64,000 nt of DNA. It comes from Comamonadaceae bacterium (GTDB lineage: Bacteria; Pseudomonadota; Gammaproteobacteria; Burkholderiales; Burkholderiaceae_C). Below the pieces are notes generated by a model that was given only the letters and a program-made list of their open reading frames with translations, searched no databases and was not told the origin of the DNA. A program made the translations under genes and the position numbers. The stretch lies in NCBI GenBank assembly GCA_947445115.1, contig CANFCG010000003.1:1-64000 (forward strand). The letters run 5' to 3'. Positions 10,349-18,776 of the stretch are shown here, piece after piece (within the stretch, counting starts at the first letter, position 1; each line of letters begins with the position of its first letter).

Positions 10349-12343
10349 TTATTGATAGTTTTTTGCATATTGAATATACCAATCCAAACAAGCAGGATTT
10401 GCCATCGCGTCTTTGTTGACGACTTTCTCGATGGGTTGGCCGAGCAACAGCTTCTTAATCGGCAGCTCTTGCTTTTTGCCGCTCAAAGTGCGCGGAATCT
10501 CGGGCACTTGAAAGATGTCGTTTGGCACAAAGCGAGGGGATAGCGCCACGCGGATAGAAGCATTGATGGTCGCTTTCAGCTCCGCGTTCAAAGCCACGCC
10601 TTCACGAAGCACCACAAACAGCGGCATGTAGCTATCGTGTCCCAAATACTCCAAATCCACCACCATGCTGTCCAGCACTTCGGGTAGCGCTTCGACGGCG
10701 CTATAAATTTCGCTTGTGCCCATGCGTAGGCCAAAGCGGTTGATGGTTGCGTCACTTCGACCATAGATCACGCAGCCACCGTCTGTGCCAATTTTTAGCC
10801 AGTCGCCATGCCGCCAAACGCCCTTGTACATATCGAAGTAGCTGGAGATGTAACGAGCGTTGTCCTTGTCGTTCCAAAAATAAAGCGGCATCGATGGAAT
10901 CGGCTGCGTGCAGACCAGCTCGCCGACTTCGCCAATAACGGCTTTGCCGTCTTCACTCCACGCTTCGACCGCGCAGCCCAAGAGCCGCGTTTGCATTTGC
11001 CCTGGAATGCTGGGCAGCTCGCGGTTGCCACCAATAAACGCGCCACAAAAATCGGTGCCGCCGCTGATGTTGCACCACCAAGCATTCGGCAGCTTGTGAC
11101 TACCCCACAGCTGTACATCCGCTGGCAAGGGCGACCCCGTGCAACCCAACGCCCGCACAAGGCTGAGATCGCCGCAACTCGCCACATCTAAATCCGCCTT
11201 CATGCAATTGGTAAAAAATGCTGCGCCCGCGCCAAAGAACGTGACTTTGTGCCGCGCCGCAAAACGCCACAGCACGCTCCAATCGACGTTCTCTTTCGAG
11301 CCACTCGGATTGCCGTCATAAATGCAAATCGTTGTGCCATTGGCCAAACCGCCCATTTGCGCGTTCCACATCACCCAGCCTGTGGAGCTATACCAATGGA
11401 AGCGCTCGCCCTTTGAGTTGGTGGCATAACTCGCGCCAATGTCGTTGCCCAGCACCTTGTGCGCCATCATCACGGTCACGATGCCGCCGTGCCCATGCAC
11501 GATGGGCTTGGGCAGTCCCGTTGTACCGCTGGAGTACACAATCCAAAGCGGATGGTCGTAGGGCAACCATTCGGGTTGGAAGCTGGCTGTCTCGGCCGTT
11601 GATTTTTGAGTCAATGTTTCAAAGTCAAACTGCGCAATCGGCACTGATGCAGGCTTTATGGAATAAGGCGTGGCGAGAATTACTACGTTTTGCACGCTAG
11701 GCAGCGCCGCTTGCAACTCCTCCATCACCGCGCTTCTATCCATGGCTTTGCCGCCATAAAATACGCCGTCCACACCTATCAAAACTTTAGGCGTGATTTG
11801 TGCAAAGCGATCTAGCACGGCGGCTGTACCCATGTCGGGCGCGCAGACGCTCCACACCGCGCCAATCGAAAAGCAGGCCAGCGCTGCAATCATGGCCTCG
11901 GGGATGTTGGGCATGTAAGCCGCCACGCGGTCGCCGCGCTCGACGCCAAGCGCTTTCAAATGCAGCGCTAGTGAGGCGACTTGGCGGCGTAGCTCGAGCC
12001 ATGTTATTTCGCGGATGACGCCCTGTTCGTTTTCGCTGACGATGGCTAAAAAGCCTGCGGCATGCGCCGCGTCCACATGTCGAAAAACTTGCGCAGCATA
12101 GTTGACCTGTGCGCCTGGAAACCACGTGCAATCAGGCATACCCTTATCAATCAGCACGGCGCTGTGCGGTGTGGGTGACTCGATTTCAAAGTAATCCCAA
12201 ACCGATTGCCAAAAAGCGGCAATGTCCGTGGTGGACCAACGCCAAAGCGCGTCGTAAGAACCAAAGTGCAGCTTGCGTTCAATAGCCAGCCACTCGGTGT
12301 AAAGGTGAATTTGGGGGATGTAGGGAGCGGGCGTGGTTTTCAT
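10349..12343 (-). CDS. Acetoacetyl-CoA synthetase-type acyl-CoA ligase
   Basis: An ANL-superfamily ligase of 664 residues, the length and layout of acetoacetate-CoA ligases. The N-terminal region has LWRWSTTDIAAFWQSVWDYF; the ATP loop is VYSSGTTGLPKPIVHGHGG at about residue 270; the C-terminal domain has GVWRHGDWLKIG and the catalytic-lysine region IPRTLSGKKQELPIKK. It would activate acetoacetate (or a related acid) with ATP and CoA. It is upstream of the Bug gene by 14 bp and probably shares a transcript with boxCBA. Benzoate-CoA ligases are about 530 residues and lack this N-terminal extension, so it is not an obvious one. Confidence 0.88.
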   Translation of the reverse strand: MKTTPAPYIPQIHLYTEWLAIERKLHFGSYDALWRWSTTDIAAFWQSVWDYFEIESPTPHSAVLIDKGMPDCTWFPGAQVNYAAQVFRHVDAAHAAGFLAIVSENEQGVIREITWLELRRQVASLALHLKALGVERGDRVAAYMPNIPEAMIAALACFSIGAVWSVCAPDMGTAAVLDRFAQITPKVLIGVDGVFYGGKAMDRSAVMEELQAALPSVQNVVILATPYSIKPASVPIAQFDFETLTQKSTAETASFQPEWLPYDHPLWIVYSSGTTGLPKPIVHGHGGIVTVMMAHKVLGNDIGASYATNSKGERFHWYSSTGWVMWNAQMGGLANGTTICIYDGNPSGSKENVDWSVLWRFAARHKVTFFGAGAAFFTNCMKADLDVASCGDLSLVRALGCTGSPLPADVQLWGSHKLPNAWWCNISGGTDFCGAFIGGNRELPSIPGQMQTRLLGCAVEAWSEDGKAVIGEVGELVCTQPIPSMPLYFWNDKDNARYISSYFDMYKGVWRHGDWLKIGTDGGCVIYGRSDATINRFGLRMGTSEIYSAVEALPEVLDSMVVDLEYLGHDSYMPLFVVLREGVALNAELKATINASIRVALSPRFVPNDIFQVPEIPRTLSGKKQELPIKKLLLGQPIEKVVNKDAMANPACLDWYIQYAKNYQ

Positions 12344-12372
12344 CCTCAGAATTATTGGCGAGAATGGTGCAT

Positions 12373-13188
12373 ATGTCTCTACTCGTTTTCTCTCATGCCA
12401 ATAGTTTTGGCGCTTCTACTTATCGCGTGATGTTTGAAGAGCTCCGGCTTTTAGGTCACACGGTTGAAGCGCTTGATCAATTCGGTCACAACCCCAAGTA
12501 TCCCGTCACCAACAACTGGCCGCATGTGGTTGAGGAGTTGCGTGAGTTTGTCGCTGGCGTTAAAGACAAACATGATCAAACGCCGATCTTAATTGGTCAC
12601 TCGCTAGGCGGTGCGGCAAGCCTGATGCTGGCATCGCAAAGCCCCGAATTGGCACGGGGCATGATCATGATCGAGTCATTTGTCATTTATGGCTGGAAGC
12701 GGTGGGCGATGAAGCTAGCTAAGTTACTTGGCAAGCCCATGAAGCGTCCACCCGCATCGGTCGCGCTGCGCAGGCGATTTGTGTGGGATAGCGTAGAGCA
12801 GGTGATCGAGCATCTGAAGCACAAACGTGCCTTTAAACATTGGGACGCACGCGTGCTGAAAGACTATGCAGAGTATGGAACGGTGGAAACACAGGACGGC
12901 AAACGTACTTTGAAATTTAAGCGCGAAATTGAGGCAAAGTTTTATGCTTTGTTTCCCGATCATTTAGTGAGGATGTTGCGCACACATCCGCTGCAATGCC
13001 CGTTTCATTTTGTTGGTGGTACCGCATCGCGCGAGATGGCGCGGGTTGGTTGGGGTAGTGTAGAAAAATTAATCTCAGCCAGAAGTGGTAACACGCTACA
13101 GCGCGTTGAAGGACCGCATCTGTTCCCGATGGAGCGGCCGATTGAAACCGCCAGACTGATTCATGAGCTAGTGCAGTTGGTTGGTTAA
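12373..13188 (+). CDS. Alpha/beta-fold hydrolase
   Basis: A cytoplasmic serine hydrolase of 271 residues with the nucleophile elbow LIGHSLGGAASLML at about residue 75 and an N-terminal LLVFSHANSFGASTYR oxyanion-hole region. A late His in GPHLFPMERP could complete the triad. The substrate is unknown. ATG at 12373 is chosen; an in-frame ATG at 12364 is possible. It is divergent from the CoA ligase and its last 4 bp overlap the convergent Rieske gene. Confidence 0.85.
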   Translation: MSLLVFSHANSFGASTYRVMFEELRLLGHTVEALDQFGHNPKYPVTNNWPHVVEELREFVAGVKDKHDQTPILIGHSLGGAASLMLASQSPELARGMIMIESFVIYGWKRWAMKLAKLLGKPMKRPPASVALRRRFVWDSVEQVIEHLKHKRAFKHWDARVLKDYAEYGTVETQDGKRTLKFKREIEAKFYALFPDHLVRMLRTHPLQCPFHFVGGTASREMARVGWGSVEKLISARSGNTLQRVEGPHLFPMERPIETARLIHELVQLVG

Positions 13189-14501
13189 CCAGCCAATTCT
13201 TTCTTCGCCAAATTCGCCATCACGCGCCTGATACGAACCACGCCTGCGTCGTGCGCATAGAGTTGTTCGCGCTGGTTCGCATCGGGTTCCATCGCTTCCA
13301 TCATTACGCGGTCTTGTTCTAGGACTGTCCAGTGCCGCGCCTCTAATCGGTTGCGGTAAAGGAACTGCCACACATGGCGCTGCCAACCTTGCACACGACG
13401 TACGCGCCAAAAGAAGACGGCTGATAACGTTGGCGTAATCGGCGTATAGCTACCAATGATGATGAAGCTACCACCTGGGCCGCCTGTCTTGGGATACGGA
13501 ATCTCTAGTCGCATCCAATGTGTACCGGTGTCTGCCCATTCGGTCCAGTCGAAGTTGACATCGCGTTGACCTGCCTTTTCAAAGAAAAAGCCATGCTTGG
13601 TTTCCCTGATTTCAAACTTGGCGTGCACATCGCCCTCACTCATGGAGTGCGACTGTTTGTGCAAAAACGTACCGTGCATCGGGTCAAGCACGTTGTCGAT
13701 GACGTAGCGATAGTCGCCCTTCCACTCGGCGTAGCACATGAAGCGTGCGTAGGCGGTATCGTCCAGCAGCTCTGGCGGCAAAGTCAATGCTGGCGGGGCT
13801 TCTACGTATTCTGTCGAGTTGAATAGCCATACTGCGCCGGCGACTTCTTGAATATGAAAAGACTTGGTGGCGCGTTTGCTCTCTAAAGCACAGCCCGGGC
13901 TGGCGGGCACCTTGGTCACCATGCCATCGCAGCGGACTTCGATACCGTGATACGGGCAAGCAAGGCGGTCGCCTAGATTCACACCTTGCGACAGCGGCGC
14001 ACCGCGGTGTGGGCAATGGTCTTCTAGCGCGTGGACTTGTCCAGTGCCATCACGCCACACGGCTAAGCGCAGACCCAAGCGGCGCAAGGCTTGTGGCTTA
14101 TCTGTGATGAAGTCGCTTGGGCAAATCGGATACCAAAGATTCTTCAATCCTTGTTGCAAAACGGCTTCTACGGATTTTGGATTCGCATGTTTGAGAGGCG
14201 CAGGTGGCAGCGCGGGCGCGACATACGGGGTCGCAATATTTGCATAATCATCTGCCTGCGAGCCTTGCTCTATAAGGGCTACAAAAGACTCACTCGTCCA
14301 AGGCTTACCCGATATGGCCTGCGAGCCCGAGGTATTTAAATAGTTGACGAGTGTGTCCAACTCCCAATGTCCTGCGGCAAAGGCGCGCTCGATGGAGTCA
14401 CCCAGCAAGTCTTCAAAACTGGTGGGTTCTCGGCGACGTGCTTGGTGCGGATTTAAAAACCGCTCTGCGGTTTTTGGGTGGAATTGAATGGCGTTGGTCA
14501 T
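13185..14501 (-). CDS. Rieske non-heme iron oxygenase with N-terminal recombinase-like helical domain
   Basis: A 438-residue terminal oxygenase. The Rieske [2Fe-2S] site is C163-x-H165...C182-x2-H185 (DHCPHRGAPL; ACPYHGIE). The mononuclear iron motif is N270/D273-x2-H276-x4-H281 (DNVLDPMHGTFLH). Residues 1-85 are not part of the usual family. They contain LNPHQARRREPTSFEDLLG and WELDTLVNYLNTSG, resembling small proteins annotated as recombinase-like helix-turn-helix in Burkholderiales; residues 90-115 look like a linker. The ATG at 14501 has a good GAGGAAG ribosome site. It is last in the leftward operon; the ferredoxin at 24502 is a plausible electron donor. The substrate is unknown. Confidence 0.88.
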   Translation of the reverse strand: MTNAIQFHPKTAERFLNPHQARRREPTSFEDLLGDSIERAFAAGHWELDTLVNYLNTSGSQAISGKPWTSESFVALIEQGSQADDYANIATPYVAPALPPAPLKHANPKSVEAVLQQGLKNLWYPICPSDFITDKPQALRRLGLRLAVWRDGTGQVHALEDHCPHRGAPLSQGVNLGDRLACPYHGIEVRCDGMVTKVPASPGCALESKRATKSFHIQEVAGAVWLFNSTEYVEAPPALTLPPELLDDTAYARFMCYAEWKGDYRYVIDNVLDPMHGTFLHKQSHSMSEGDVHAKFEIRETKHGFFFEKAGQRDVNFDWTEWADTGTHWMRLEIPYPKTGGPGGSFIIIGSYTPITPTLSAVFFWRVRRVQGWQRHVWQFLYRNRLEARHWTVLEQDRVMMEAMEPDANQREQLYAHDAGVVRIRRVMANLAKKELAG

Positions 14502-14523
14502 GGCGACTTCCTCGAATGTGTGA

Positions 14524-15516
14524 CTATTCTGTTTTGATATTTTTAGCTTTGATGATGCGTGCCCAGCTTGCCGTCTCTGCCGCCATATGCGCACGCAAAT
14601 CGTCTGGTGACATCGTCCAAACCGTTAGCGCTTGTGTTTTTAATTGATCACGAATGGCGGGACGATTCAAAATCTCTGCAGCATCGCGTGATAACTGGGA
14701 AGCCATGGCTGGCGGTGTTCCGCGCGGTGCAAGTAGGGCGTACCACGAGGTGACTACGACACCTGCTATCCCTTGCTCGGCAAGGGTGGGAATGTTCGGC
14801 GCAATGTCCGAGCGCACGTTGTCAGTGATGCCAATCGCTTTGAGTTTCCCGCTTTGGATGTGTGCGAGCACGGTAGGCAAATTGCTAAACATCAATGGCA
14901 CAGCGCCGCCGAGTAAATCGTTGATGGCTGGCGGCGTACCTTTGTATGGAATGTGCAGCAAGTCCGTACCTGCTTGCGCGTTGAACAGCTCACCTGCCAA
15001 GTGCAATCCGCTGCCCACGCCAGGCGAAGCAAACGAGAGTGTGCCTGGCTTTGATTTCGCCAGCGCGATTAATTCGCGGGCGTTACTTGCAGGAAAGGCT
15101 GCGTTTGCCACAAACACGTTGGGGGCTTTGGCTAGCATGGTGATGGGGACAAAATCTTCCGCTATATTGAATGGAAAATTCACCATCAAAGTTGGGTTGA
15201 TGGTGAGGTTACCCGCAGGAATGACGAGCAGCGTGCGACCATCGGGAGCGGCTTTTTTCACTCTGTCCATACCAATGTTGCCTGCTGCGCCAGCTAAGTT
15301 TTCAACAATACCTGTTTGCTTGTACTTCTCTGATAACCCAGTTGCCAAAATGCGAGCCAAACCATCCACTGGGCCGCCAGGTGGGAAGGGCGAGACGATG
15401 CGAAAGGTGGTGTCTTGTGCAAACGCTGCGCTTGTCAGCATGAGCAGCGCCATCAATCGCAAGCCTAGGTGGATTCCCGCCTTCGCGGGAATGACGACGT
15501 GGTTAAAAAGTCTCAT
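14524..15516 (-). CDS. Bug/TctC-family solute-binding protein with repeat-encoded N-terminus
   Basis: A 330-residue periplasmic receptor. The core motifs FRIVSPFPPGGPVDGLARIL, ENLAGAAGNIGMDRVKKAAP, SPGVGSGLHLAGELF and HIPYKGTPPAINDLLGG identify the family. The ATG at 15516 overlaps the VOC stop in an ATGA arrangement, which supports it. However, the next residues, [10 protein letters not shown], are the translation of the dispersed 25-bp palindrome. A normal signal peptide (MALLMLTSAAFAQ) starts at 15453. The repeat has therefore lengthened the leader by about 20 residues, or the true start is the internal ATG. Confidence 0.88.
   Translation of the reverse strand: MRLFNHVVIPAKAGIHLGLRLMALLMLTSAAFAQDTTFRIVSPFPPGGPVDGLARILATGLSEKYKQTGIVENLAGAAGNIGMDRVKKAAPDGRTLLVIPAGNLTINPTLMVNFPFNIAEDFVPITMLAKAPNVFVANAAFPASNARELIALAKSKPGTLSFASPGVGSGLHLAGELFNAQAGTDLLHIPYKGTPPAINDLLGGAVPLMFSNLPTVLAHIQSGKLKAIGITDNVRSDIAPNIPTLAEQGIAGVVVTSWYALLAPRGTPPAMASQLSRDAAEILNRPAIRDQLKTQALTVWTMSPDDLRAHMAAETASWARIIKAKNIKTE
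15471..15495. repeat. 25-bp dispersed palindromic repeat, copy 2 (inside Bug gene)
   Basis: Arms ATTCCCGC and GCGGGAAT with loop CTTC. Read on the minus strand it is in frame and encodes VIPAKAGIH within the first 16 residues of the Bug protein, ahead of the hydrophobic leader. Confidence 0.9.
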
Positions 15517-16436
15517 CGCTTCTCCGTCAAAAATTTACCACCAGCCGCGGCATTCGGTTGACGGCGCGTGTGACCATCTAAGCCGCCCTCAATCGCCCAC
15601 TCAGCAAACATGGTGGGGCTGGGTTCAAACTCGCGTGCTTGCCAAGCTTCGGTGAGTTGATCTTCGTCGGCGTTGTATTCAATCAGGCCACCAACGGGAC
15701 ATTCGAAGTACCAAAAATACGCCGATGAAATGGGGTGACGACCGGGCCCGAGCTGCGTCTTCCAACCCGCGCGACTCATGGCGAGACCGCCGCCAAATAC
15801 TTCGTGAATATCGCGCACGGTAAACGCCACGTGATTGACGCCCTTGGGCTTGTTTGGGATTTGCAGCAAGAACACATCGTGATGCCCACCGCGAACGCTG
15901 CAACGAAGAAATACGCCGCGTCCTGGGTAGCGATCTGAGGTGACGAAGCCAATGTCGTTGTAGAATTTTTCTGCCGCGTCTAAGCAATCAGAAAACAGCA
16001 CCACGTGGCCAATCTCGATAGGCACGGCTCGCTCGTAAATAGGCGAGGGTTGATCGACCCGTGCCGTGATGCCAAACGGATTCGTTGGCACGCCTTTAAT
16101 ATCGATTTTGCGTTTGATGGAATGCTGAAAACGTTGCTGCAGGCCATGTGGATCAAGGCACGCGGCAGGAATGGCGTTTGTTGGCGTGTCGTGACTTAAT
16201 CCCCAAACGACCTCGCGCAGTGTCGCGCCCGCTTCCATCGCTGGGCAGTCTTTGAGTGATTTGTGATCGGGCGCAAGCACCAAAACTTGAGAACCGTTGA
16301 GCGTTTCAAAAATCAACTCATTTGTGGACTCACGGACAAGGGTCAAACCCCAATCTAAAAAGAATTTTTTAGACATAACCCAGTTCTCCGCTGTGCCGTC
16401 GGCGCTGTAGGTTATGGAGTCTATACCTTCAATCAT
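15513..16436 (-). CDS. Two-domain VOC protein, extradiol dioxygenase-like
   Basis: A 307-residue protein with two vicinal-oxygen-chelate domains (about 1-125 and 130-290), the layout of type I extradiol ring-cleavage dioxygenases. The second domain keeps candidate iron ligands: His in EIGHVVLFSD, His in GVNHVAFTVRD and Glu in GGLIEYNADEDQL. It is therefore probably an active metalloenzyme acting on a catechol-like or related compound, though hydrolases and isomerases share the fold. The ATG at 16436 overlaps the aldehyde dehydrogenase stop (ATGA); a GTG at 16448 is also in frame. Confidence 0.85.
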   Translation of the reverse strand: MIEGIDSITYSADGTAENWVMSKKFFLDWGLTLVRESTNELIFETLNGSQVLVLAPDHKSLKDCPAMEAGATLREVVWGLSHDTPTNAIPAACLDPHGLQQRFQHSIKRKIDIKGVPTNPFGITARVDQPSPIYERAVPIEIGHVVLFSDCLDAAEKFYNDIGFVTSDRYPGRGVFLRCSVRGGHHDVFLLQIPNKPKGVNHVAFTVRDIHEVFGGGLAMSRAGWKTQLGPGRHPISSAYFWYFECPVGGLIEYNADEDQLTEAWQAREFEPSPTMFAEWAIEGGLDGHTRRQPNAAAGGKFLTEKR

Positions 16437-17968
16437 GATGCGCTCCACGGATTTGGACGTTCATTCAATCCCCAATACAAACTTTTTTGCGTCATGTACT
16501 CCATGATCGACGCATAACCCTTCTCACGCCCCATGCCGCTGTTTTTGATGCCACCAAATGCCGTGGCAATGCTGAACACTTTGTAGGTGTTGATCCATAC
16601 CGTACCCGTTTGCAAAGCCTTACCTAGCTTGAGTGCGTGCTGATAGTCCTTCGTCCAAATGCCACTGGCTAGTCCATACTCGTTGTCGTTGCACTGGGCA
16701 ATCAAATCGGCATCATCCGAGTAGGGAATCAGCGCTAGCACAGGGCCAAAAATTTCTTCTCGGCACATCTGTGCAGTGTTGGCTAGACCTTCAAAAATGG
16801 TGGGTTCGTAAAAATAGCCTTGGCTAGTAGCCTTATCCGATAAGCCCTGCGGACGTGTGCCGCCGCAGAGCAGCTTGCCGCCTTCCTTTAAACCCATCGC
16901 TACATAGCGCTCAATGCCAGCGCGGTGTAAGCTGCTAATCAGCGGACCCATTTGTGTGCGTTCACTGTTAGGATCGCCAACTCTTAGAGCCTTTGCACCA
17001 GCAACTAAACGCGTTTTGAATTCGTCATACAAGGAGGTGTGAACAAAGCAGCGCGAGCCCGCAATGCAGCTCTCGCCCGACGAGCTAAAAATGCCGTAGA
17101 GCACGCCTGCGACGGCATGACCCAAATCTGCATCGGCACACACAATCGTTGGCGATTTGCCGCCAAGCTCTAGCGACACGGGCATCAGCTTTTCTGCTGC
17201 CAACGTCGCAATCCCTTTACCCACAAGGGTTCCGCCAGTGAATGCGATACGTTTAATCAGCGGATGCCGCACTAGCGCATCGCCCACCACACTGCCTTTG
17301 CCGGGCAGTACGCTGACCAGCGCTTTGGGAATATCTGCACCGCCAGCGCCCATGCCAACACCAGCGTTATCAATAATCCGCGCCAACTCAATCGCCAGAC
17401 GCGGCGTGATTTCTGCGGGCTTGATCACCACAGCACATCCCGCCGCCAGCGCAGGCGCGAGCTTTTGCGCTTCCGATGCAATCGGTGAATTCCAAGGCGT
17501 AATCGCGCCCACCACACCCAGCGGCTCATGCATGCTAATTGACATGAACTCACCGCGCTGGGGAGTCACTGCATCTTCAAAAGTTTCACACACAGCGGCA
17601 AAGTATTGGAACGTGCCCGCCGCGCTGGCGACTAAGCCTCGGCACTCGGTAATCGGTTTGCCGTTATCCAGCATTTGCAACTGCGCGAGTTCCTCGCTGC
17701 GTGCGCGGATGCCCGCAGCGATCTTGTGCAAAAACGCGGCGCGTTGATGCGGCATTAGATTCGCCCATGTGGGTTGCAAGCGAGCGGCCTCGGCAGCAGC
17801 GACCGCCTCATTCACATCGTTCACAGTTGCGGCGTGCAGGATGGCGATGACCGAGCCATCAAATGGATATTCGGTTGAGTACATTGAGCCCGATGCGTCT
17901 CGCCACTCGCCTGCAATCAGAGTTTGGACGTGCTCGGCTTTTCGTTTGGGTTTGTTCATATCGCTCAT
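16433..17968 (-). CDS. NAD(P)-dependent aldehyde dehydrogenase
   Basis: A 511-residue class ALDH that oxidises an aldehyde to an acid. The active site is complete: the Asn region in GAITPWNSP, the cofactor glycine motif FTGGTLVGKGI, Glu in SLELGGKSP and the catalytic Cys in SSGESCIAGSR. Ile follows the Cys where many members have Thr or Val. It overlaps its neighbours on both sides by 4 bp (ATGA), indicating tight translational coupling. By position it may oxidise the aldehyde made by the ThDP enzyme; that is inference. Confidence 0.93.
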   Translation of the reverse strand: MSDMNKPKRKAEHVQTLIAGEWRDASGSMYSTEYPFDGSVIAILHAATVNDVNEAVAAAEAARLQPTWANLMPHQRAAFLHKIAAGIRARSEELAQLQMLDNGKPITECRGLVASAAGTFQYFAAVCETFEDAVTPQRGEFMSISMHEPLGVVGAITPWNSPIASEAQKLAPALAAGCAVVIKPAEITPRLAIELARIIDNAGVGMGAGGADIPKALVSVLPGKGSVVGDALVRHPLIKRIAFTGGTLVGKGIATLAAEKLMPVSLELGGKSPTIVCADADLGHAVAGVLYGIFSSSGESCIAGSRCFVHTSLYDEFKTRLVAGAKALRVGDPNSERTQMGPLISSLHRAGIERYVAMGLKEGGKLLCGGTRPQGLSDKATSQGYFYEPTIFEGLANTAQMCREEIFGPVLALIPYSDDADLIAQCNDNEYGLASGIWTKDYQHALKLGKALQTGTVWINTYKVFSIATAFGGIKNSGMGREKGYASIMEYMTQKSLYWGLNERPNPWSAS

Positions 17969-18774
17969 ATCGTTATGGGACTCGTTTGATTTTCCAAAAA
18001 CCGCAGAGCAGACAGCACCGTCAGCATGGATGTTTTAGGGTTATCTGGTAGCGGCTTACCGCGCATCTCTAGTTTGAAGCTGCCAAACGCGCCGTGTGCT
18101 TCCACTTCGTGAATGTTCTCGGTGATGGTCGGATCGGCAATCAAAGTGACCTCTGTGTGATCAAGCCCGAGGCCAGCCAAGGACACCGTAGCTGCGACGT
18201 TGGCGTTTTTTGGGTAGAGGTGGGAGGCCTCTCTGGCTTTGGCCCGCAAGAGGATTGTGGGTTGGGTGATGGCGCTTAAGTCGCAGACGTCCTCAGCAGG
18301 CGAACCCTTCCAACCCAGCGGTGGTTTACGGCCTGTGTAGGTGACGGAGTCGAGTCCTGCCAGCTTGGCGGAGGCGAGTGCGTCAATCGCGCCAATCGCA
18401 CCGCTGAGCAAATGAACCTGTGTACCACCTTGGGAAGCCGCACGGGATAAGGCTTCCACTAGGGCCTCATCGGACAACGCACCAATAGACACGATGCCAC
18501 AAGGCACGCCGCGCTCAAGTGCGGGAATGACGTGCTCGTGAATGGCGGAATGTCCCGCGCATTCCAACACCAGTGCTGCGCTTTCTGGGACGTGACTGAC
18601 AGCCGTGCAACCTTTTGATATTTTTTCTAGCTCTGCTTGCGTCATTGCAATCTTTTCTGCTCGCACCACCACGTGTGTGATACGCAGTTTGGCGTGATTT
18701 GTCAGCCTCTCTAAGATGGCTTTGGCAATAGCACCGTCGCCAATCAAGGTGACGTTCAGCGTGCAATTCGTCAT
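17965..18774 (-). CDS. L-aspartate dehydrogenase-like oxidoreductase (NadX/AspDH family)
   Basis: A 269-residue NAD(P)-dependent enzyme. The N-terminal Rossmann motif is LIGDGAIAKAILERL. The C-terminal catalytic features are YPKNANVAATVSLAGLGLD and the conserved His in HEVEAHGAFGSFKLEMRGK. Characterised members interconvert oxaloacetate plus ammonia and L-aspartate, but nothing here suggests NAD biosynthesis. Its place in a catabolic operon suggests deamination or imine reduction of a pathway intermediate. The ATG at 18774 begins 2 bp after the upstream stop. Confidence 0.88.
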   Translation of the reverse strand: MTNCTLNVTLIGDGAIAKAILERLTNHAKLRITHVVVRAEKIAMTQAELEKISKGCTAVSHVPESAALVLECAGHSAIHEHVIPALERGVPCGIVSIGALSDEALVEALSRAASQGGTQVHLLSGAIGAIDALASAKLAGLDSVTYTGRKPPLGWKGSPAEDVCDLSAITQPTILLRAKAREASHLYPKNANVAATVSLAGLGLDHTEVTLIADPTITENIHEVEAHGAFGSFKLEMRGKPLPDNPKTSMLTVLSALRFLENQTSPITI

Positions 18775-18776
18775 TT

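Noticed and set aside
10349-12343. Reading the CoA ligase upstream of boxC as benzoate-CoA ligase
   Set aside because: Length (664 residues) and the N-terminal region fit acetoacetyl-CoA synthetases; benzoate-CoA ligases are about 530 residues.
17965-18774. Assigning the AspDH-like gene to NAD biosynthesis (nadX)
   Set aside because: No nadA or nadC is nearby, and it is embedded by 2-4 bp junctions in a catabolic operon.
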